A stretch of 64,000 nucleotides of DNA. Source: Pseudoalteromonas sp. CO133X. Lineage in GTDB: Bacteria > Pseudomonadota > Gammaproteobacteria > Enterobacterales > Alteromonadaceae. Position numbers and translations under genes: made by a program. The notes under the pieces are model-generated. The model did not search any database. It saw nothing but the letters and a program-made list of their open reading frames with translations, and was not told the DNA's origin. Below are positions 58,965 to 64,000 of the stretch, piece after piece. The stretch lies in the NCBI GenBank assembly GCA_004208945.1, contig SGPE01000024.1, positions 124,001 to 188,000 of the forward strand, written 5' to 3'. Numbering within the stretch: position 1 is the first letter of the stretch; every line of letters begins with the position of its first letter.

Positions 58965-61213
58965 TATGCTTTATCTCCTTCAGACAAACGCTTTTGTGTC
59001 AGTAACATAAGTAGTCGCCACAACATATATGAAATCAGCAGTAGTGTAATAATCGATAATATGGCGAGTAAAATGGGTTGATCAGAAAAGTGAAACCAAA
59101 TCAGCGTGTGAATAGGAAGATGGCCAACAAAGTATTGCTCATCCGTTTTTATGGTTTTGATTCCCTGACGGTTTATTATCGCTGAGCTACCCATGATTTG
59201 AGCTGTTTTCTCTGCGTTCAGAAGTACGTCGCTCAATAAACTATATGCACTATTGTCTGAGGCGATCATAGAGACAACTGAGCGCTTTGAGTCTAATGGA
59301 GATTGGAAGCCAGAAATGATAGCTAAGCGGCCTAGGCTACTGATATTTATTTTAATTTTTTCAGAATTTTGAGTGTCATATGCACCGTTGTAAATGGCTT
59401 GATTAACAACACGCTGATTGTTATTGAGCACAGCACTCAAAGAGCTATTCTGTGAAAGCTCAGCTAAAAGTGAATCAGGCTTGCCAATGATGATGATATC
59501 TTTATCAGCAAGTTCGTTCTTTGAATTAGGAAATTGAATATCCAAACGATGGGCTGGATAGCCTGTCATTGCACCCAAACGGCCTGCAAAGTTGAGTAAT
59601 AAGCTGATTGCCTCAACAGGTGCGTTGCTTTGCATTATTAACACGCTTTGGTGAAGATCTGCGTATTTGGTATAAGGGAAACCGCTATTGGCAAAAGCAC
59701 GTAAATTAGGCAATGAAATGTAATGATGAAAACTACTCACATCAATGCTAGAGCTGCCATCAATAACACCGAACTCACCGCCTGCTGGAATCGCACTACA
59801 TTCTCCTGTTTTAACTAGTGCAAAGTTAAAGTCATAAGTCAGTTGGTTGTTAGTTGTTAAATCAAGCCCTGTTAATTCGAAGTCTTGGCGCGTTTGACTT
59901 GGTGTACTTGTTGAAAGTAGCGGCAGTAGCGTCTGTGTGGTTACACTCTCATTGCGTTTATTATTAAGCGTGAAACCGTCAACAAATTTGCCATTGATAA
60001 GCATGTTTAGGCGCGACAGCATACCCTGTTCAACAGGGGTATTGCGGTAATTTAACGTTAATGGAATACCATTTTCACGCCACGTGAATAGATCGGGTGC
60101 AAAGCGAAGATCTAAATTAACAGGTTGACCTCGATAACCCTCTGATTGGAGCTGTGTTGGGTATTCTATAAATTCATCAAATGTAACAGCACGGTCAGAA
60201 CGGACCCACAGTGGCGCATCGTATGCTTGTCGAAGCGGTAAACTATCAATTGCATCAATGGTTGCACTGCGTCCCGTCATCACTTTATGGCCAAACATTA
60301 AGCCGACCACAGCTTCTTTTAGTTGTGCTGCGTCTTTACCTAGGATCAGTAACACTTTGGCGTATCTATGTGTTGGACTACTGATAATCTCAACCGTTGG
60401 CTTTTCAACATTAGGGTAATTTAATAAGAAATCAGGTTTGTTTGTATTGGTTGCAAACACCACGCTATGTTCAACAGGCGTTGCATTTATTTGCACTGGA
60501 AACTCAGCATTACGCCATTTGGCTTGGGCACCAAAAAAGCTTGAAAGTGCAACGGCTGCCTCAAGCGTTTCTTCATTTGGCCCAGAGGCAAAAATAAAGG
60601 GTAAATTAAGTTGGCTGTAATCCCGTTTATCAAAAAAAGGCGCGGGGAAATATTCAAGTAAACTTTCGAGCGCAAGTGATTGACGACCAAGTGTGATGGT
60701 ACTGCTTTTACCTAATTCAGCCCAAATAGCCTTACTAAAATCATCTTGGCATGCCAAATCATAGTAACCAACTAACTCAAAACGTATTTGATTAAAATCT
60801 TTAATCAGTTTTGGGTTGAGCGACACGGTATGTTCGGTTTTTACCTTAATTGGATTAGTTTTATCATCAATGGGTAATACGGTTACGAGGTTTTCATTGA
60901 AGAAAACTTTTAAATGCGACACGCGGCTAATTAATGAAGGAGAGGGCGTGTATGAAAAGTTAAGCATCAACTGTTTACCGAGCTTGTCTAGTCGGTTTGT
61001 AAAGTCGACGCGAGTGCTGTTGCTAACACCATCTAGTTTAAACTTTTTTAAGCCTAAACGTTCAAAACTTAAGGTTAAGCTTTCGACAGGTGCTTGTTCT
61101 GGATAACCATCATCAAAAATAGCTTTATTAGACAGCGGCTCAGCACTCATAGCCCAGTGTGGCAGGCTCAGTGATATTGCAGCGAGTAATAGTGTTAGTA
61201 GTGGTTTCATCAT
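58964..61213 (-). CDS. bcsB: Cellulose synthase regulatory subunit BcsB
   Basis: A 749-residue periplasmic protein anchored by one C-terminal helix (ILLAILSIITLLLISYMLWRL type, at about 715-737). It has a signal peptide ending at MSAEP. Two copies of a carbohydrate-binding plus flavodoxin-like pair can be recognised. The first is TLSFERLGLKKFKLDGVSNS, with FASGPNEETLEAAVALSSFF. The second is LDLRFAPDLFTWRENGIPLT, with AISLLLNFAGRLGAMTGYPA. BcsB guides the glucan chain from BcsA to the periplasm and completes the synthase. It overlaps bcsA by four bases (ATGA) and bcsZ by one base. Confidence 0.94.
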   Translation of the reverse strand: MMKPLLTLLLAAISLSLPHWAMSAEPLSNKAIFDDGYPEQAPVESLTLSFERLGLKKFKLDGVSNSTRVDFTNRLDKLGKQLMLNFSYTPSPSLISRVSHLKVFFNENLVTVLPIDDKTNPIKVKTEHTVSLNPKLIKDFNQIRFELVGYYDLACQDDFSKAIWAELGKSSTITLGRQSLALESLLEYFPAPFFDKRDYSQLNLPFIFASGPNEETLEAAVALSSFFGAQAKWRNAEFPVQINATPVEHSVVFATNTNKPDFLLNYPNVEKPTVEIISSPTHRYAKVLLILGKDAAQLKEAVVGLMFGHKVMTGRSATIDAIDSLPLRQAYDAPLWVRSDRAVTFDEFIEYPTQLQSEGYRGQPVNLDLRFAPDLFTWRENGIPLTLNYRNTPVEQGMLSRLNMLINGKFVDGFTLNNKRNESVTTQTLLPLLSTSTPSQTRQDFELTGLDLTTNNQLTYDFNFALVKTGECSAIPAGGEFGVIDGSSSIDVSSFHHYISLPNLRAFANSGFPYTKYADLHQSVLIMQSNAPVEAISLLLNFAGRLGAMTGYPAHRLDIQFPNSKNELADKDIIIIGKPDSLLAELSQNSSLSAVLNNNQRVVNQAIYNGAYDTQNSEKIKINISSLGRLAIISGFQSPLDSKRSVVSMIASDNSAYSLLSDVLLNAEKTAQIMGSSAIINRQGIKTIKTDEQYFVGHLPIHTLIWFHFSDQPILLAILSIITLLLISYMLWRLLMLLTQKRLSEGDKA

Positions 61214-63873
61214 GATGGTGTAAATACTTTTGTTGGTTTTTTAGGTAATAAAGACACGACAAAGTGTAGTACCTTCGTTATAAAATTAATCAAGGGTCTC
61301 AACTCACTTGGTGCGTGGAAAATCAAATTCTTAAAGCCTCTGAGGCTAGTATAAAACACTTTCGAAAAACTGTATGAAGGTTTATCGTGTTTAAAGTTTT
61401 CTTGCCAATCAAGCCAAGCATCTGCGCGTGAGAATGTGCATTGAATAAATGCTTTTTGTTTTTCTAAATTTAAATCTCTAAGCGTTAAGCCGATTTGCTT
61501 ATCACGGGTGTTACAGATGTAGGTCGCAAATGAAAACTGCTTAAAGCCACGGCTCATAAGGAGTTCAACTTTATCGTTGACCCGACATAAGTGGCTGTGT
61601 TCGGTTTCTAAACCGACTCCGTTGTCTGAATAATCCGTTATTTTAACTTTGATGGTGCGCCCGTTCGCAAGGCGAATTGCGGCAGGGAAGTTAGCTTTTA
61701 TTCTATGCGAGCTACGTACTTGCTTTGCTTCGGCTGCGACAGCGACTGCTGCGCCTAAGATCACTATATTGTAGCTGGCCCACAACATACTAATTAGCAA
61801 TACGCCTATATGAGACGTGTCACCGAATAATAATCTGATGATGCCATACGCCATACCGATAACGTTTACTAATAACAGTATTATATAGGGCTTTGAAATC
61901 ATCCAGTCATAGTGGTCAGTACTATTTAATCCGCCTTTTTCAGTGACATTAAACTTACCTTTATTGGGGTTTATAAGTGCAACTGTGGTTGGCTTTAAAA
62001 TGTACCAGGCTAAAACTGATTCATATACTTCACCCCAGAATGAGTAACGGTATTTCCCTTGAACCCGTGAATTCGTTATTTTCACTTGCAGCAAGGTGGG
62101 TACTATATATAAGAAAATAGCGATAAAAGGAGCGTAAATGATTTGTGCGTTTAGGTAAATTAGCGCCAAAGGTGCAGTTAAAAACACAATACGTGGTATT
62201 CCTGATAAAAAGTGCAGCATGGCATTGAGATAGCATAATCGTTGAGCAATATTTAAGCCTTTGCCGAGTAATGGATTATCTAAACGAAAAATTTGTGCCA
62301 TCCCTCGAGCCCAACGGATCCGTTGACCAACATGAGCCGATAAACTGTCAGTGGCAAGGCCTGCTGCTTGTGGAATATTAATATAGGTGGTTTTATATCC
62401 TGCACGCTGCATTCTAAGTGCTGTGTGCGCATCTTCGGTGACAGTTTCTACCGCAAATCCGCCAATTTCTTCAAGGGCACTGCGTTTTAATACTGCACAA
62501 GAGCCACAGAAGAAGGTGGCATCCCACATGTCATTACCATCTTGGATCAGGCCATAAAATAGCATGTTTTCGTTAGGGATTTTACGATGGTTTTTTAAAT
62601 TACGTTCAAAGGGATCCGCAGAAAAAAAGTGGTGAGGTGTTTGTACTAAGCACACTTTGCTGTCATTAATAAATTGGCCCATGGTCATTTGTAAAAACGA
62701 CCGCGCAGGAATATGGTCACAATCAAAAATCGCGATGTATTGGCCGTTTGTCACCTGCATTGCATGGTTCATATTTCCAGCTTTTGCGTGATTATTATCT
62801 GGGCGAGTTAAATAGCCAACGCCTATTTCTTCTGCAAATTCAGCAAACTCAGGACGTTTTCCGTCATCCAAAATGTAGATGTTAAGTTTGTCAGCCGGCC
62901 AATCAATACTTTGTGCAGCAATGGTTGTTGGTTTAACAACATTTAATGGTTCATTGTAGGTCGGAATATAGATATCAACGGTTGGCCATGTTGATGTATC
63001 TTCATTAAGTGGAATTGGTTTTCTGCTTAAAGGGTTAATTGTTTGAAAAAAGCCTAAAATTAGCACCAGCCAAGCGTAGGTTTCTGCTAATAAAAGTCCA
63101 AACCCTAACCCTAATGCAAGTGGATCTCCCCAGTTGAGTGTTTCTGTGTAACGCCACCATAAATAGCGAGTAGAGGTGGTGACAGACAGGGTGATCATTG
63201 CAATTGTTGCCATTTGTCCTTCAACACGACGCAAAGAGTAGGCAACCAACAAAATAAGACTAATAAACACCGCTTGTGCTTCAACACTAAAAGGCACAGT
63301 GACAAAAATGGCGACAGCAAATATTAAGAGTGTGAAAAATGTCACTTTTAAGGTGCTGTTTTTCCACAGACTTGAAGTACTTATTTGTTGATACGCTTTT
63401 GACTTCTGTTGCTTTTTAGTTACAAGCCAAGCTCGCCTAAAAAAGCGCACTAGCTTGCTGTCTATCACGCGAACTATCCGTGCTGAGCGTATGAGCTTTC
63501 GCCATGTTTTACGCTGTTCTTGGGCAATGTGTGCCTGCGAAGTGGTGGTTGTGTTAAATAAAACCAAGTAACAGCTTTGTAGCACGATTCTGACGCAATT
63601 TGATGGCGTTAAAATTGGCTGTGTAACATGGGGATAGAAATATTTTATCGTCTTTTTTATGTTGTTTTTACGGTTTTTATCAAGCCTAAAAAATAGCGAT
63701 AAAAATAACACTATAAAGGGCATCATGAATGCCCCAAGCAAACTCATTTTATGTTGATTGAAATAACCATGAAATTTAAAAAATACAAAGCGGACAATTC
63801 TCTTTGTAAAAATAAGTCCTAAGCATAATTTTATAATACGCTCAGTGTTACTCACCCGAACCTTATTAGTCAT
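61210..63873 (-). CDS. bcsA: Cellulose synthase catalytic subunit BcsA
   Basis: An 887-residue UDP-glucose-dependent cellulose synthase (GT2). The catalytic motifs are intact: DDG at 336-338, DCD at 384-386, TED at 479-481 and QRIRW at 517-521. Hydrophobic segments lie at about 175-275 and from 545 on, for translocation of the chain. The PilZ domain after residue 715 has R720-x-x-x-R724 and DYSDNG (747-752), so c-di-GMP control should work. The ~170-residue N-terminal extension with Lys/Arg-rich and hydrophobic stretches resembles E. coli BcsA. It overlaps bcsQ upstream by eight bases and bcsB downstream by four. A GGDEF/PAS protein could supply the c-di-GMP. Confidence 0.97.
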   Translation of the reverse strand: MTNKVRVSNTERIIKLCLGLIFTKRIVRFVFFKFHGYFNQHKMSLLGAFMMPFIVLFLSLFFRLDKNRKNNIKKTIKYFYPHVTQPILTPSNCVRIVLQSCYLVLFNTTTTSQAHIAQEQRKTWRKLIRSARIVRVIDSKLVRFFRRAWLVTKKQQKSKAYQQISTSSLWKNSTLKVTFFTLLIFAVAIFVTVPFSVEAQAVFISLILLVAYSLRRVEGQMATIAMITLSVTTSTRYLWWRYTETLNWGDPLALGLGFGLLLAETYAWLVLILGFFQTINPLSRKPIPLNEDTSTWPTVDIYIPTYNEPLNVVKPTTIAAQSIDWPADKLNIYILDDGKRPEFAEFAEEIGVGYLTRPDNNHAKAGNMNHAMQVTNGQYIAIFDCDHIPARSFLQMTMGQFINDSKVCLVQTPHHFFSADPFERNLKNHRKIPNENMLFYGLIQDGNDMWDATFFCGSCAVLKRSALEEIGGFAVETVTEDAHTALRMQRAGYKTTYINIPQAAGLATDSLSAHVGQRIRWARGMAQIFRLDNPLLGKGLNIAQRLCYLNAMLHFLSGIPRIVFLTAPLALIYLNAQIIYAPFIAIFLYIVPTLLQVKITNSRVQGKYRYSFWGEVYESVLAWYILKPTTVALINPNKGKFNVTEKGGLNSTDHYDWMISKPYIILLLVNVIGMAYGIIRLLFGDTSHIGVLLISMLWASYNIVILGAAVAVAAEAKQVRSSHRIKANFPAAIRLANGRTIKVKITDYSDNGVGLETEHSHLCRVNDKVELLMSRGFKQFSFATYICNTRDKQIGLTLRDLNLEKQKAFIQCTFSRADAWLDWQENFKHDKPSYSFSKVFYTSLRGFKNLIFHAPSELRPLINFITKVLHFVVSLLPKKPTKVFTPS

Positions 63874-64000
63874 TATTACTCGCTCTACTTACCAGCCAGC
63901 CCGCTAATGTTTCAAAGTCGTCATTGGCAACACTGTAAGGAGCGCAATTAATGGCGACATTACGAAATGCTGTTGCTTCTTTTATCACTTCATCTTGGTT
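63866..64000 (-). CDS. bcsQ: C-terminal end of BcsQ (YhjQ, MinD-like), runs off the right edge
   Basis: The last 44 codons of a minus-strand gene that overlaps the bcsA start by eight bases. The end reads NQDEVIKEATAFRNVAINCA, then PYSVANDDFETLAGWLVSRA and a short tail SNND. In BcsQ proteins the C-terminal part has the same order: a DE pair, Ala-rich helix, Pro-Tyr-Ser and a final LA-W helix. Together with its place directly before bcsA, this supports BcsQ, the MinD-like ATPase needed for polar assembly of the cellulose machine. Only the end is visible, so the ATPase motifs cannot be checked. Confidence 0.75.
   Translation of the reverse strand, partial: NQDEVIKEATAFRNVAINCAPYSVANDDFETLAGWLVSRASNND

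Overview
The window reads as chromosomal DNA of a marine gammaproteobacterium close to Pseudoalteromonas (Alteromonadales). This is inferred from the AT-rich sequence, the two large TonB receptors, the DUF2986 and DP-EP-like small proteins, the tyrosine-degradation genes beside a POT peptide transporter, and a bcsQABZC-type cellulose cluster. Genes are dense and on both strands. I see no rRNA, tRNA, CRISPR array, transposase or phage module.

Left region (1-13.5 kb): the start of a PAS-domain sensor runs off the left edge. Next is a large one-component regulator with ToxR-type DNA-binding, STAND NTPase, one membrane segment and TPRs, followed in the same operon by a small beta-rich protein. 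Then come a two-gene membrane protein/Xre operon, an AraJ-like exporter, a double-domain universal stress protein, an OprC-type copper receptor, an AraC/GyrI-like regulator, DUF2986, a secreted M20 peptidase and a porin-like protein. Short palindromic repeats built on a GCGCGAT/ATCGCGC core sit in the gaps of this stretch and I did not find them elsewhere in the window.

Middle region (13.5-33.8 kb): mostly stress, redox and housekeeping genes. They are OsmC, a cryptochrome/photolyase overlapping its DUF2256 partner, an EF-hand pair, AzoR, a lipoprotein, an MFS protein, YghU, a SpoIIAA-like protein, an EEP nuclease, a frameshifted 2OG-Fe(II) oxygenase, a rhomboid protease, a DJ-1/PfpI protein divergent from a LysR regulator, a dienelactone hydrolase, a GDPD lipoprotein, EamA, an M3 peptidase, and two MscS channels flanking an HdeD-like protein.

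Right-centre (33.8-54 kb): a highly codon-biased TonB receptor with a long leader, a HAD phosphatase, a secreted LigE-type DNA ligase, a YegD-type Hsp70, methylglyoxal synthase, a LysE exporter, a secreted subtilisin, a Bcr/CflA pump, a DUF4442 thioesterase-like protein, a bactofilin/M23 pair, fumarylacetoacetase and 4-hydroxyphenylpyruvate dioxygenase (the lower tyrosine pathway), a lipoprotein 5'-nucleotidase with a LamG end, and a POT transporter. Secreted protease, dipeptidases, peptide transporter and tyrosine catabolism together fit growth on protein.

Right end (54-64 kb): a tightly overlapping cellulose operon on the minus strand, in transcription order bcsQ (C-terminus only), bcsA (catalytic and c-di-GMP-binding motifs intact), bcsB, bcsZ, bcsC.

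The least ordinary items are the ToxR-STAND-TM-TPR regulator with its small partner, the palindromic repeat cluster, the frameshifted oxygenase, the periplasmic DNA ligase and the EF-hand/proline-rich gene pair. I did not find a clearly new multi-gene system. The STAND regulator operon is the best candidate.
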